In this document: positions 17,471 through 27,203 of the stretch, in pieces
Position numbering within the stretch: position 1 is the stretch's first letter
Layout: the number at the start of each line of letters is the position of its first letter
Origin: Candidatus Latescibacterota bacterium
GTDB lineage: Bacteria; Latescibacterota; UBA2968
Direction of reading: 5' to 3'
Assembly (NCBI GenBank): GCA_022824945.1
Contig: JAJDYX010000035.1
Location: forward strand, 1 to 64,000
DNA: 64,000 nucleotides
Position numbers and translations under genes: made by a program
The notes under the pieces: model-generated
Told to the model about the DNA's origin: nothing
What the model saw: the letters and a program-made list of their open reading frames with translations, nothing else
Database searches by the model: none

Positions 17471-18817
17471 ATGTCTGACCATTACGACGTCATAGTAGCC
17501 GGCGCGGGCATAGGCGGATTGTGTGCGGCGTTGCGCGCCCGGGAAAAAGGCGCATCCGTCGCCATCATCGAAAAAGCCGAAACAATCGGCGGATCTGCAG
17601 CTGCATCGGGCGGCACAATCTGGTGTGCAAAAAACATCGACGAATGGCTCAAAGTGCAGCCCAACGGCGACACAGCACTCGGCACCGCGCTCATCGACCA
17701 CTTCTACACAGGCATCGAATGGCTCCGCAAACAGGGCGTATCCCTACAAGCGCGCGAAGACAAACCGTACAAATTTCAACGCATCATCTACCAATTCACG
17801 CCCGACGCGCGCACCGCACTGGAAATCCTCGGCTATCAGTTCCAACACATGGGCGGCACCCTCCTCACACACACTGGCCTGACCGGCCTCATCGGCGGCA
17901 ATGGCAAACCCATCACTGGCGTGCAAACCACACAATCAGAATTAACAGCCCGCTCCGTCATCCTATCAACCGGCGGATATCAGGCCAACCCCCAACTGCG
18001 CGCGCAATACTTCGGCTCGGAATCCGATCACATGATCGTCCGCGGCGTACCCCAAAACACTGGCGGAGGCTTTCAAAGCGCACTCGAAGCAGGCGCGCAA
18101 CCCACCGGACCTCTCAACCGATTCTACGGCCATCTCCTCCCGGCACCGCCCGCACAAGTCGGCCTGCACAACTTCCTCGCAGTCAAACCCGACTTCAGCG
18201 AATACGCCATCTTAATCAACCTCAAAGGCGAGCGATTCGACGACGAATATCTCGGTGACGAAGTCACCTGCCACACCCTCGTCCAACAACCCCGGGCCAC
18301 TGCCATACTCATCTTTGACCAGCACATACGCGACAACCAGAACGCACTCTCGCAATGGCCTACCCCGGACAACGACCGCGTAAAAAACATCCGCGAAGCA
18401 GGCGGCGAAGTCATCGAAACAGCCTCCTTGCCCGAACTCACCCGCGCATTGACCAACCGCTGGCATATCCCCGCGCATGCCTTCGAAAAAACAATGGCCG
18501 AATACGCCACCGCATGCGCCACTGGCAACGACCAAACCCTCTCAGTACCAAAAACTGGCGGCCTCATCCCCCTCAACACACCGCCCTATTACGCCATCCG
18601 CACCCTACCCGGCATCACCTTCACCTACGGCGGGACCAAAGTCAATGCCCAGGCGCAAGTCATAGACAAAAACGACCAGCCCATCCCGGGCCTCTACGCA
18701 GCCGGTGCCGATTGCGGCGGCATCTACACCCGGGGCTACACAGGCGGCCTGTGCATGGGCCTCGCATATGGCCTCATCGCAGGTGAAAACGCGGCGGAAT
18801 ACGCGACACCAAAATAG
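17471..18817 (+). CDS. FAD-dependent oxidoreductase (fumarate reductase/ketosteroid dehydrogenase-like)
   Basis: The 448-residue flavoprotein has the Rossmann motif GAGIGGLCAAL near residues 10-20, EKAETIGGSAAASGG for FAD contact, and a C-terminal GLYAAGADCGG with RGYTGGLCMGLAYG. This is the FAD_binding_2 architecture of fumarate reductase flavoproteins and 3-ketosteroid delta-1-dehydrogenases. Start 17471 is chosen because AGGAGAG precedes it and the Rossmann strand begins directly after. There is no signal peptide. A sulfatase follows after 33 nt on the same strand, suggesting joint use on a sulfated substrate. The true substrate is unknown. Confidence 0.8.
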   Translation: MSDHYDVIVAGAGIGGLCAALRAREKGASVAIIEKAETIGGSAAASGGTIWCAKNIDEWLKVQPNGDTALGTALIDHFYTGIEWLRKQGVSLQAREDKPYKFQRIIYQFTPDARTALEILGYQFQHMGGTLLTHTGLTGLIGGNGKPITGVQTTQSELTARSVILSTGGYQANPQLRAQYFGSESDHMIVRGVPQNTGGGFQSALEAGAQPTGPLNRFYGHLLPAPPAQVGLHNFLAVKPDFSEYAILINLKGERFDDEYLGDEVTCHTLVQQPRATAILIFDQHIRDNQNALSQWPTPDNDRVKNIREAGGEVIETASLPELTRALTNRWHIPAHAFEKTMAEYATACATGNDQTLSVPKTGGLIPLNTPPYYAIRTLPGITFTYGGTKVNAQAQVIDKNDQPIPGLYAAGADCGGIYTRGYTGGLCMGLAYGLIAGENAAEYATPK

Positions 18818-18850
18818 GCTTTCAACATCCACACAAAAAATGGAGAACCC

Positions 18851-20395
18851 ATGCAACCCAACATCCTCTTTGCTTTTGCCGACGACTGGGGGCGTTATGC
18901 CAGCGCATATCAGCGCATAGAAGGCCCCAACTCCCTCAACCAACTCATCGACACCCCCAACTTTGACCGCATAGCCCGCGAAGGTGCATTATTCACCAAC
19001 GCCTTTGTACCCGCGCCGAGTTGCACCCCCTGCCGAAGCTCCATCCTATCTGGGCAGTACTTCTGGCAAACCGGCCTCGGTGCCATCTTACAAGGCGCGA
19101 TATGGGACGAAAGCATCCCCACCTACCCCCTCGAACTCGAAAAAGCCGGATACCACATCGGCTACACCTACAAAGTCTGGTCCCCCGGCAAAGCTGCCAA
19201 CGCCCCTTATGGCGCCGATCGAACCCGCTATGAAACCGCTGGCAACAACTACCGGGGATTCTCGCACTGGGTAACCAAAAACGCCGACGAATTGGGCGTT
19301 GAAGGCGCCAAACAAGCCCTCCTGAACGAAACCCGCGACAACTTCAATTCATTCCTCGACGCGCGCCCCCAGAACACACCCTTCTGCTACTGGTGGGGAC
19401 CCACCAACACCCACCGCTCCTGGGAACGCGGCTCGGGCAAAGCTGTGTGGGGTTTAGAACCCGACGACCTCAAAGGCCGCTTACCCGGCTTCCTGCCCGA
19501 TGTACACGACATCCGAGAAGACGTAGCCGACTACCTGGGCGAATGTCAGGCCGTTGACGCTGGCCTGGGCGTCTTAATCCAGCGCCTCGAAGAAATCGGC
19601 GAACTCGATAACACCCTCATCGTCGTCAGCGGCGACCACGGCATACCGGGCTTTCCCCGCGGCAAATGCAACCTCTACGACATCGGCTGCGAAGTCACCC
19701 TTGCCGCGCGCTGGCCCAACAACATCCCCGCGGGACGCACCGTTGAAGACTTCGTCAACCTCATGGACCTCGCCCCCACATTCCTCGAAGCCGCGGACGC
19801 AGACATCCCCAATACCATGACCGGCAAAAGCCTGCTCCCCGTCCTCAAAAGCGACCAGAACGGCCTAATCGATCCCGACCGCACCTTTGTCATCACCGGA
19901 CGAGAACGGCACGTCGGCACCGCAAGAGAAGGCCAGCTACCCTATCCGCAACGCGCCATCCGCACCGCCGACTTTCTCTACATCCACAACTTTGCACCCG
20001 ACCGCTGGCCCATGGGCGATCCCCAGGGACTCGACGACCTCCATGCAGAAGCCCCTTCTGCCGAAGAACTGACAGGGAAAACCTTCATCGCCTATCCCGA
20101 CATGGATGCCAGTCCCACAAAATCCTATATGATCCACCACCGCGCAGAACAAGACGTACAGGAACTATTCGAAATCGGCTTTGGCAAACGTCCCCAGGAG
20201 GAACTCTACGACCTGCGCGTTGACCCGCACTACATGAACAACATCGCCGACGATCCCGAATACGACCCCATCCGCAAAGAACTCTCTATCACACTCATGC
20301 AAATCCTGCGCGAACAAAGCGACCCGCGCCTCGTCGAATCGCCCTGCAGATTCGAACACGCGCCTTATGCTGGACCCGTTGACGAAAACTGGTAA
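18851..20395 (+). CDS. Type-I sulfatase (heparan N-sulfatase-like)
   Basis: The 514-residue sulfatase starts with NILFAFADDWG, giving the metal-binding Asp pair. Cys58 in SCTPCRSS matches CxPxR, the site turned into formylglycine. VVSGDHG later supplies further metal ligands. Overall layout resembles N-sulfoglucosamine sulfohydrolases. No signal peptide is visible, which is unusual for a polysaccharide sulfatase. It needs a formylglycine-generating enzyme, not found in this window. It shares strand and probably transcript with the FAD reductase, and ends at a bidirectional terminator. Confidence 0.88.
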   Translation: MQPNILFAFADDWGRYASAYQRIEGPNSLNQLIDTPNFDRIAREGALFTNAFVPAPSCTPCRSSILSGQYFWQTGLGAILQGAIWDESIPTYPLELEKAGYHIGYTYKVWSPGKAANAPYGADRTRYETAGNNYRGFSHWVTKNADELGVEGAKQALLNETRDNFNSFLDARPQNTPFCYWWGPTNTHRSWERGSGKAVWGLEPDDLKGRLPGFLPDVHDIREDVADYLGECQAVDAGLGVLIQRLEEIGELDNTLIVVSGDHGIPGFPRGKCNLYDIGCEVTLAARWPNNIPAGRTVEDFVNLMDLAPTFLEAADADIPNTMTGKSLLPVLKSDQNGLIDPDRTFVITGRERHVGTAREGQLPYPQRAIRTADFLYIHNFAPDRWPMGDPQGLDDLHAEAPSAEELTGKTFIAYPDMDASPTKSYMIHHRAEQDVQELFEIGFGKRPQEELYDLRVDPHYMNNIADDPEYDPIRKELSITLMQILREQSDPRLVESPCRFEHAPYAGPVDENW

Positions 20396-20400
20396 AAAAA

Positions 20401-20430
20401 AACGGCTTCTCGATTGAGAAGCCGTTTTTT
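20401..20430. terminator. Bidirectional terminator between convergent genes
   Basis: An 11-bp perfect stem aacggcttctc/gagaagccgtt with loop gatt is flanked by A-run on the left and T-run on the right. It can stop transcription from the sulfatase and from the opposing aldehyde dehydrogenase. Confidence 0.9.
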
Positions 20431-20447
20431 CGCATCTTATAGATGGC

Positions 20448-21857
20448 TTAATGAAACACCACCATCTTCGTCTCCGTCATCTCCTCCACCGCGTACTTCG
20501 GTCCCTCCTTGCCCATCCCACTATCCTTCAGCCCGCCGTAGGGCATCAGATCCGCGCGCCACTGCGTACCCCAATTGACGTGGATATTGCCCGAATGCAC
20601 CTCTCGTGCAAACCGCATTGCCCAGTGGATATTCTCCGTAAACAGTGCCGCACTCAAACCGTAATTCGTATCATTGGCCATCGCAATCGCAGCGTCGATA
20701 TCGTCAAACCGCGTAATACCCACCGCAGGCCCAAACAACTCATCGCACGAAATTTTCATACTCGGATCCACATCGGCGAGAATCGTCGGCTGATAAATCG
20801 CGCCATCGCGCTCCCCGCCCGTCACCAGACGCGCGCCAGCCCCCACCGCATCCTGAATCCACGCCTGCACGCGCTCGGCATCGCGCTCCCGCACCATCGG
20901 ACCCATCATCACGCCATCATCTATGGGATTGCCCGTCGCCAGCGCCTCGACCTTTGGCGTCAACGCATCGATAAAATCGCCGTAAACTGCATCATTGACA
21001 ATCACCCGCTGCGCTGAAATGCATACCTGTCCGGCATTGGCAAAACCCGTCGTCGCCGTCGCAGCAGCCACCTGATCCAGATCTGCATCGGGCATCACAA
21101 TCAAAGGCGCGTTGGACCCGAGTTCCATCGTCACCTTCTTCAACCCCGCCATATTGCAAATCTCCTCACCCACATCGCGGCTACCCGTAAAACTGATCTT
21201 GCGCACGCGGACATCTGAACACAGTGCATGGCCCAATTCATTTCCCGGACCCGTAATACACTGCACAGCCTCGGCAGGCACACCGGCCTCCACCAAAATC
21301 TCCACCAGCTTCAGCGCCGAAAGCGGCGTATCCGTTGCCGGCTTCACAATCACTGCATTGCCCGCAGCGAGTGCAGGACCCACCTTGTGACACACCAGAT
21401 TCAGGGGAAAATTAAACGGCGTAATCGCCAGCACCACCCCACACGGCACGCGCAGCGTAAAACCAAACTGATCGCGCACACCCGAACCGCCATCCAGCGG
21501 AATGGTCTCGCCGTACAACCGCTTGGCCTCCTCGGCAGACAGCGTCATCGTCTCAATCGCCCGCCCAGCCTCACCGATACCCTCAGCGAGAACCTTGCCT
21601 TCTTCCAGCGTAATCGTACGCCCCAAATCCTCAACCCGTTCCTGCATCAAATTCACAGCCCGATGCAAAATCTCATACCGCTCATAAGCTGTCAAAGCCG
21701 CCATTGCCTCGGCACCGCGCACGGCCGTCGCAATCGCCACCTCCGCATCTGCGGCATCGCCTTTTGGCACCGTATCCACCACCGAATTGTCAAATGGATT
21801 GATCACATCGATCTTCTCGGCTTTATCCACCCATTGACCACCAATATGCATCTTCAC
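20448..21857 (-). CDS. NAD(P)-dependent aldehyde dehydrogenase
   Basis: The 469-residue protein is a full-length ALDH. It carries the general-base Glu in MELGSNAP, the catalytic Cys in NAGQVCISAQR, TPFNFPLN in the cofactor domain, and GLSAALFT and NIHVNWGTQWR near the C-terminus. It is closest in style to lactaldehyde/phosphonoacetaldehyde-type dehydrogenases. GTG at 21857 is chosen because AAGGAGG lies 6 nt upstream; ATG 21851 is the alternative. It is followed on the other side by a DHDPS-like aldolase on the same strand, which could supply an aldehyde. Confidence 0.88.
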   Translation of the reverse strand: MKMHIGGQWVDKAEKIDVINPFDNSVVDTVPKGDAADAEVAIATAVRGAEAMAALTAYERYEILHRAVNLMQERVEDLGRTITLEEGKVLAEGIGEAGRAIETMTLSAEEAKRLYGETIPLDGGSGVRDQFGFTLRVPCGVVLAITPFNFPLNLVCHKVGPALAAGNAVIVKPATDTPLSALKLVEILVEAGVPAEAVQCITGPGNELGHALCSDVRVRKISFTGSRDVGEEICNMAGLKKVTMELGSNAPLIVMPDADLDQVAAATATTGFANAGQVCISAQRVIVNDAVYGDFIDALTPKVEALATGNPIDDGVMMGPMVRERDAERVQAWIQDAVGAGARLVTGGERDGAIYQPTILADVDPSMKISCDELFGPAVGITRFDDIDAAIAMANDTNYGLSAALFTENIHWAMRFAREVHSGNIHVNWGTQWRADLMPYGGLKDSGMGKEGPKYAVEEMTETKMVVFH

Positions 21858-21969
21858 GGCAAACCTCCTTAAATCAGTTAAAAATTACCATAATCGAATT
21901 TCTATTTTATTTCGGACCACTCATCATGCACAGCGACACCTTGCAAGTCAACCAGATTTATTCCTCGCC

Positions 21970-23019
21970 TCACCCCAACCACGCATCTATATGTTCCGCT
22001 ACAAAATCGTCGTCATTCAAATGCGGATAAGCAGCATACACGCGGTCGATCTCCTCTGCTTGTCCCGGCGACAGACCCTCCTCGGGATTTAAACACCAGA
22101 CCCCCTCGAGAAGCCCCTGCCTTCGCAACACCTCGTGAACCCCGGCAATACACCCGTGAAAAGCATTGGGTACATCAAAAAACGCCGCATTGCAATCCGT
22201 CACTTCAATCGCCCGGGTTAGCATCTTCTGCGGCACGGCATCCAACCGCGCGATCTCGTGACACTTCTCCAATATCTCCACCGCCTTCTTTGTCCACACC
22301 GCCCAGTGCCCCAAAAGCCCACCCACAATACGCACATCCACACACGCGCCATCGCACCAAAACCGATGCGACGTCAGCAAATCCATCACAATATTATCGT
22401 CATTACCCGTATAAAGCGCAATATCCTCCACCCGTCCTGCCGCCACAACCCCGCGAATCACATCCAGCGTCTGGTACCGATTAAAAGGCGCGATCTTAAT
22501 CCCCACCACAGACTCAATCTCTGCAAAACGCCGCCAAAAATCAAACGGCAACACACGCCCGCCCACAGCCGGTTGCAGATAAAATCCCATCACCGGAATC
22601 ACATCGGCCACCGCGCGGCAGTGTGCAACCATTGCATCGACACCCGCATTGGCAAACGCCCGCAAACTCACCAACCCGATCTCATACCCGCACTCGCGCG
22701 CTATTTCTGCCTCTGCCACCGCCTGTCGCGTATTGCCCACAATGCCCGCCACGCGAATAAAATCAGCCGGCGCATCGGCATCCATCACATCTGCTGCCAG
22801 TTCCAAAACGGGCCGATACAAATCCCATTCGGGATCGCGGATTTCAAATTGTGTCGTATGCACGCCCACGGCCAATCCCCCTGCACCAGCAGCAATATAA
22901 TAGCGCGACAACGCCTGCTGACGCCGGGCATCCAACTTTCGCTCCGCGGTCAGAGCCAGTGGATGTGCGGGAATCACCTGCCCTTTTTTCACTGCTCTCT
23001 CGACATCTTTTCCCAACAT
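21970..23019 (-). CDS. Dihydrodipicolinate-synthase-family aldolase
   Basis: The 349-residue TIM-barrel class-I aldolase/dehydratase has AGAGGLAVGVHTTQF near residues 44-58 and the candidate Schiff-base Lys in VGIKIAPFNRY. It is longer than DapA (about 290), like sugar-acid lyases and related family members. Substrate unknown. It lies 3 nt downstream of the MocA-like gene with AAGGAGAG overlapping that gene's end, so the two are co-transcribed. Confidence 0.8.
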   Translation of the reverse strand: MLGKDVERAVKKGQVIPAHPLALTAERKLDARRQQALSRYYIAAGAGGLAVGVHTTQFEIRDPEWDLYRPVLELAADVMDADAPADFIRVAGIVGNTRQAVAEAEIARECGYEIGLVSLRAFANAGVDAMVAHCRAVADVIPVMGFYLQPAVGGRVLPFDFWRRFAEIESVVGIKIAPFNRYQTLDVIRGVVAAGRVEDIALYTGNDDNIVMDLLTSHRFWCDGACVDVRIVGGLLGHWAVWTKKAVEILEKCHEIARLDAVPQKMLTRAIEVTDCNAAFFDVPNAFHGCIAGVHEVLRRQGLLEGVWCLNPEEGLSPGQAEEIDRVYAAYPHLNDDDFVAEHIDAWLG

Positions 23020-23022
23020 CTG

Positions 23023-23634
23023 CTACTCTCCTTTTATTCCTCGCCTTTCAATCTCCGCCCGATAATCTTTTGGCGTATCCAGATCCCGCAAAATTCCCTC
23101 ATCATCTACCGGCACCTCCAGCGTATCGTGCGGGTGCCCGCGCATAACCGGCTTGAGACCCTCATCCCCAGAAAGATTTAGAATCTCACCCCGATAACGC
23201 GACAAATTGATCAGCACTGGATGCCCGCGCTTACCATCCGAAACGGGAATCACAATACCCCGATCACCCTCGCGATATGCCTGAACAACAGCCTGAACAC
23301 CATTCAATTCAATCTGAGGCTGATCGCCAAGAGCGATAAGCACAGCATCTGCATCTGCAGGCAAATGGTGGAGACCGCAAAGCACACTGGAAAACATCCC
23401 TTCGCGGTACGCGGCATTCACACAACACAGCACGGGCCGACCGTGCAAACTCTCGCGCACAGCATCTGCATCGTGTCCCAAAACCACCACAACGCCAGCC
23501 AGATCAGCACCTGACAGCGTATCGACCACTGTTTGAAGAATCGTTCTATCGCCAAAAGGCAACAACTGTTTGGTTGACCCCATGCGCCGCGCCATACCCG
23601 CGGCCAGCACAAGACCGTAAATTTGCTCGTTCAT
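23023..23634 (-). CDS. MobA/MocA-like nucleotidyltransferase
   Basis: The 203-residue protein begins with the nucleotide-binding signature LVLAAGMARRMGSTKQLLPF (near 9-28). ALGDQPQ mid-chain holds the metal-binding Asp. This matches the NTP_transf_3 family, best fitting molybdenum-cofactor cytidylyltransferase or related YgfJ/PucB proteins. Such enzymes serve molybdenum hydroxylases, none of which is in the window. A GAGGT ribosome site lies just before the ATG. It heads the minus-strand operon with the aldolase and possibly the aldehyde dehydrogenase. Confidence 0.8.
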   Translation of the reverse strand: MNEQIYGLVLAAGMARRMGSTKQLLPFGDRTILQTVVDTLSGADLAGVVVVLGHDADAVRESLHGRPVLCCVNAAYREGMFSSVLCGLHHLPADADAVLIALGDQPQIELNGVQAVVQAYREGDRGIVIPVSDGKRGHPVLINLSRYRGEILNLSGDEGLKPVMRGHPHDTLEVPVDDEGILRDLDTPKDYRAEIERRGIKGE

Positions 23635-23742
23635 AATACCTCGATAGTATAAAGATAAGGCTTACTGTTGACAAGTGCGTATTTTAACAGCTTATACATC
23701 ACTTTGTAAACTTATAACAAAACAACAACTTATTAAAATACC

Positions 23743-23770
23743 TTGACTTTTTTTTCACAGGCATTAAATT
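23743..23770 (+). promoter_or_regulatory. Candidate sigma-70 promoter
   Basis: TTGACT (23743-23748) and TAAATT (23765-23770) are separated by 16 nt in an AT-rich divergent gap, 54 nt before the zinc-ribbon gene. A second TTGACA at 23668 is followed by a poorer -10. Confidence 0.45.
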
Positions 23771-23824
23771 TTCGGGGTTATAAACAAACAGAACGCGGGC
23801 ATCTCAAAATGCGAGGTCACACCA

Positions 23825-24058
23825 TTGATTTGCGAACAATGTGGCAAAGTTTCAGCAACAAAAGCACAAACGCATATCGAAAATGGCATCAAGCGCGTCC
23901 TTTATCGCTGCGATACCTGCGCGACCCTTACCTCCCCCAAATTAGACCGTCCGTGCGCGCAGTGCAAACAGCGAGAAGGCGAGATTAAACTCACCCATAT
24001 TCGCCCGCATGGCCGGGTGGTTACATATATTTGTCAGGCTTGTGCTGACGTAAACTAA
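23825..24058 (+). CDS. Small zinc-ribbon protein (McsA/UvrB-activator-like)
   Basis: The 77-residue protein carries four CxxC pairs: CEQC, CDTC, CAQC and CQAC. The spacing and the phrases ICEQCGKVSATKAQTHIENG and HGRVVTYICQACA resemble the N-terminal zinc fingers of McsA-type protein-arginine-kinase activators. It lacks the UVR motif region of McsA. The start is TTG at 23825 with GAGGT 7 nt upstream. An overlapping frame from 23743 lacks such features. The glycosidase gene starts one nucleotide after its stop, so they are co-transcribed. Confidence 0.65.
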   Translation: MICEQCGKVSATKAQTHIENGIKRVLYRCDTCATLTSPKLDRPCAQCKQREGEIKLTHIRPHGRVVTYICQACADVN

Positions 24059-24059
24059 T

Positions 24060-27000
24060 ATGAACCCTAAAAATTTCATTACCCCTCCTGCTGCTGACCG
24101 CCTCGTTCCATTTTGGATATGGAACGGCATCATAGAAGAAAACGAACTCGTTCGTCAAATCCGCGAAATGAGCGAAAAAGGACTTGGTGGATTCTGCCTA
24201 TCAACAGGTCCCGGACTAAAAACGCCTTATTTGTCGCACATCTGGTTCGAACGCGTAAAATTGGCACTCGAAACAGCAGAAGAATGTGGCCTCCATGTCT
24301 GGATCCACGACGAATACCGCTATCCAGGTGGTATTGGATCAACCCAAATCACCTTAGACCATCCCCAATTCATCGCACAACAACTCACCTTTCGCGAAAC
24401 CGTTGTACAGGGCGGGCAACAAGTTGACCTCACGTTGCCCTGGGCACCCGTGTTACATACACTTGCCGTTCCCTTGCGCAGAGACCGCTGTCTGTGGGAA
24501 GACAAACAAGATATCAGTGCTTATCTGGGAGTCAATCACCAACACCATGCACTGTGCGACAACAACGCCGTGCCCGCCTACCGTCCCTACACTTATGTAT
24601 CTTTTAATCCCACCCGCCGGCTGTACTGGAAAGCACCTGCCGGACGTTGGCGCGTGCTCGTGTTTTTGCAAGAACCCTCGGCAACCAGCGACTGTCCTGG
24701 CTTACACCTCGATCGGTTCAATCCAGAATCTGTCCGCACCCTGCACCAGACCGTTCAGCAACCCTATATCGAGCGATTTTCCGCTTATCAGGGCAAAACT
24801 TTAAAGGGCATTTTAACCGCAGAAACGCATTTCCCCAACGATCGCCTACCCTGGTCACCCGTATTGCCCGAATACTTCAAAGCGCGCAATGGCTACGATC
24901 TCCTCTCTTGCTTGCCTGCCCTCATAACCCACTTTGGTCCCAACACGGGCCGCATTCGCTACGATTATTTTCAAACCCTGGGAGAACTGCAACAGCGACA
25001 CGACAGCGCGCGCTGTACCGACTGGTGCAAAGAGCACGGCCTCAACTATGCGAGCGATATAACCCCGCTTCGCAATGCACATCGCGCTTCCATACCCACA
25101 CCTGGTACAGGCGGTGATCTCGGCGTTGAACGCACCAAAGAATACGCCATATCATATCGCCACAGCCCGGAATTTGCAACAGCACTCGCCGCACAAACAA
25201 GCACGTCCCGCGTGCTCAATACCTGTTTCCAAAACGCGGGCTGGGCGACCACGCTGCAAGATATGAAAGCACACCTCGATACCCTCGGAACCCACGGAAC
25301 CAACTTCTTTGCCCCCCATGCCCTCTACTACACACTCGACGGGTTGCGCAAACACGCCACATCTCTGTTCCACCAAAATCCCTACTGGGAACACTTCCAC
25401 TTGCTATCTGACTACGCGGGACGACTTGCCCATCTCTTGTGCCAGGGTCATCAAGTCGCCGATATGGCACTCCTCGACCCCGTCACCAGCTTGTGGGCAC
25501 ATCTCGCACACCCGTTTCACAACTGGTCTTATGTCGGCTATGATCCCGAAGAAGAAACTCTGACCAATAACCTCGTTGCCGACTGGGCCTGTATTGCTGG
25601 CTCCCTGTATCAGATGCAACGACCATTTCAAAGCCTTGACCCGGACCTCCTGGCTCAGGCGGAAATCATCGACCGGCAATTGCAGATCGGCAAAACGCGC
25701 TATAAGGTCTTGATCATTCCCCCCATCACCAATCTGGAACGCGAAGCATTTGAAAAGCTACGCGCATTTATCAATGCAGGCGGTCTTGTCATCGCCATGG
25801 GATTATTGCCCATTGAGGATATTCAAGAGGGCGCATCGGTCGTCGAGGGATTTTCGCGGTTGACCGACATGGACCCCGGGCGAATGATTCGCGATTATAC
25901 CGGCCACGAATCGGGCGTCCATTTGCTGAGTCGAGACAACTTCATGTTTATCCGCACGGGGGGGACTGTTGAAAAAAATCAGGCGACATCCATGCTGGAA
26001 CGCCTGCTCGACGAAATACTGCCTCGGCGAGTATATATCATGTCAGACGGAAAAAGCGCCGACTCAATACAATATCACCACCGAACAGATGAAAAGCATC
26101 ACATATTCTTTTTTTCCAATCGGGGAAATTCGCCCGTTACAACACAAATTTATATACCCGCCTCCGATGGACATATAGAGAAATGGGATTTAGAAACGGG
26201 CAAACGCACACCACTTGTGGTCGAACCTGCCGGAGAAATGCGTCGCATTAACCTCTCCTTTGATCGGCTGCAATCACATATGATCATAACCTCTCCGAAC
26301 CACCCGAAAAAAGAAAAAGAAGAGCCTTTGATAGACGTACTCGAGCTCGATCTCAAAAATTCCTGGAAAGTTGATCCAGAAGAAGATAACGCACTGCGCC
26401 TGGACAAATTCAAAACGAAATTCGACCCGTCTGACACGGGCGTACACCAGAGTTGGCATCAACCGGCTTATAGCGACAGCAGGTGGGCTGAAACGCGCCC
26501 GCAATCTTTTGACAATCCAGAAGAAAAAACGATTTGTTGGTACCGAACAACCTTTGTCTCGGACATCGTCCCCAGCAAACTATCTCTGGTCATGGATCGA
26601 AGTGCTATTCAGGGAGAGCATCAGATCTATATCAACGGTTTCAAATTGCCGAGCAATGCTTTCCGCCCCACCTTCCGGTTCGATCACGCCAATGCCACAT
26701 GCTCCATAGGACAACACATAAACAAAGGCAAAAATGTGATCGCCATCCGCGTGGAAGTCAACAGCCCGGGCGACGGCCTCGCCGATGCCATGTATCTCTT
26801 TGGGCGTTTTCAGCTCAAATCCTGGCGAAACATCTATCCCAGGCTCTCATCCTCTCAAGATAGCGGTCCAGTTTTTGACCTCAAAGCGCAGGGGCTGCCC
26901 TTCTATGCTGGCACCGTGTCATACATCCGGGACATCGATATCAAAACCCTGCCCACGACCGCGCGTTTCAAAATTGACCTCGAACACACCGTAAAAAACC

Positions 27001-27203
27001 TCGCCGACATCGTCGAAATAACCATCAACGGTCAATCTCTGGGCGTGCGCGCCTGGGCACCTTATTGCTGGACTGGCAAAACAGCCTATCTCAAACAAGG
27101 TAAAAATCGCGTTGTCTTCCGCATCACCAACACACTCGAAAAATTGCTCACTGGCATGGTATATCAGCCGAAAACGCGCAAATTGGTCCCGGTTGAGATC
27201 TAA
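24060..27203 (+). CDS. GH106-like glycoside hydrolase (alpha-L-rhamnosidase-related)
   Basis: The 1047-residue protein begins PFWIWNG, then GLGGFCLSTGPGL, YLSHIWFE and WIHDEYRYPGG. These are the hallmark blocks of the GH106/glycosyl hydrolase family related to alpha-L-rhamnosidases. The C-terminal ~250 residues contain galactose-binding-like beta-sandwich sequence (YINGFKLP, TINGQSLGVRAW). No signal peptide is seen, so it would act on imported oligosaccharides. It has no strong ribosome site and starts 1 nt after the zinc-ribbon stop. Its end overlaps the convergent FolC-fusion gene by 4 nt. GH106 assignment is by motif; sugar specificity is not determined. Confidence 0.75.
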   Translation: MNPKNFITPPAADRLVPFWIWNGIIEENELVRQIREMSEKGLGGFCLSTGPGLKTPYLSHIWFERVKLALETAEECGLHVWIHDEYRYPGGIGSTQITLDHPQFIAQQLTFRETVVQGGQQVDLTLPWAPVLHTLAVPLRRDRCLWEDKQDISAYLGVNHQHHALCDNNAVPAYRPYTYVSFNPTRRLYWKAPAGRWRVLVFLQEPSATSDCPGLHLDRFNPESVRTLHQTVQQPYIERFSAYQGKTLKGILTAETHFPNDRLPWSPVLPEYFKARNGYDLLSCLPALITHFGPNTGRIRYDYFQTLGELQQRHDSARCTDWCKEHGLNYASDITPLRNAHRASIPTPGTGGDLGVERTKEYAISYRHSPEFATALAAQTSTSRVLNTCFQNAGWATTLQDMKAHLDTLGTHGTNFFAPHALYYTLDGLRKHATSLFHQNPYWEHFHLLSDYAGRLAHLLCQGHQVADMALLDPVTSLWAHLAHPFHNWSYVGYDPEEETLTNNLVADWACIAGSLYQMQRPFQSLDPDLLAQAEIIDRQLQIGKTRYKVLIIPPITNLEREAFEKLRAFINAGGLVIAMGLLPIEDIQEGASVVEGFSRLTDMDPGRMIRDYTGHESGVHLLSRDNFMFIRTGGTVEKNQATSMLERLLDEILPRRVYIMSDGKSADSIQYHHRTDEKHHIFFFSNRGNSPVTTQIYIPASDGHIEKWDLETGKRTPLVVEPAGEMRRINLSFDRLQSHMIITSPNHPKKEKEEPLIDVLELDLKNSWKVDPEEDNALRLDKFKTKFDPSDTGVHQSWHQPAYSDSRWAETRPQSFDNPEEKTICWYRTTFVSDIVPSKLSLVMDRSAIQGEHQIYINGFKLPSNAFRPTFRFDHANATCSIGQHINKGKNVIAIRVEVNSPGDGLADAMYLFGRFQLKSWRNIYPRLSSSQDSGPVFDLKAQGLPFYAGTVSYIRDIDIKTLPTTARFKIDLEHTVKNLADIVEITINGQSLGVRAWAPYCWTGKTAYLKQGKNRVVFRITNTLEKLLTGMVYQPKTRKLVPVEI

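Noticed and set aside
17521..18258. A 245-codon frame inside the FAD oxidoreductase on the same strand
   Set aside because: It is a +2 shadow frame, Arg/His-rich, with no ribosome site, while the FAD gene has a full Rossmann motif and promoter.
23646..23674. A TTGTCA-N17-TATACT pair on the minus strand before the MocA-like gene
   Set aside because: The boxes look good, but the predicted start of transcription would fall on the ribosome site itself, leaving almost no leader; not reported as a feature.
23743..23988. An alternative frame over the zinc-ribbon gene
   Set aside because: It begins inside the promoter and lacks the CxxC pairs that make the other frame convincing.
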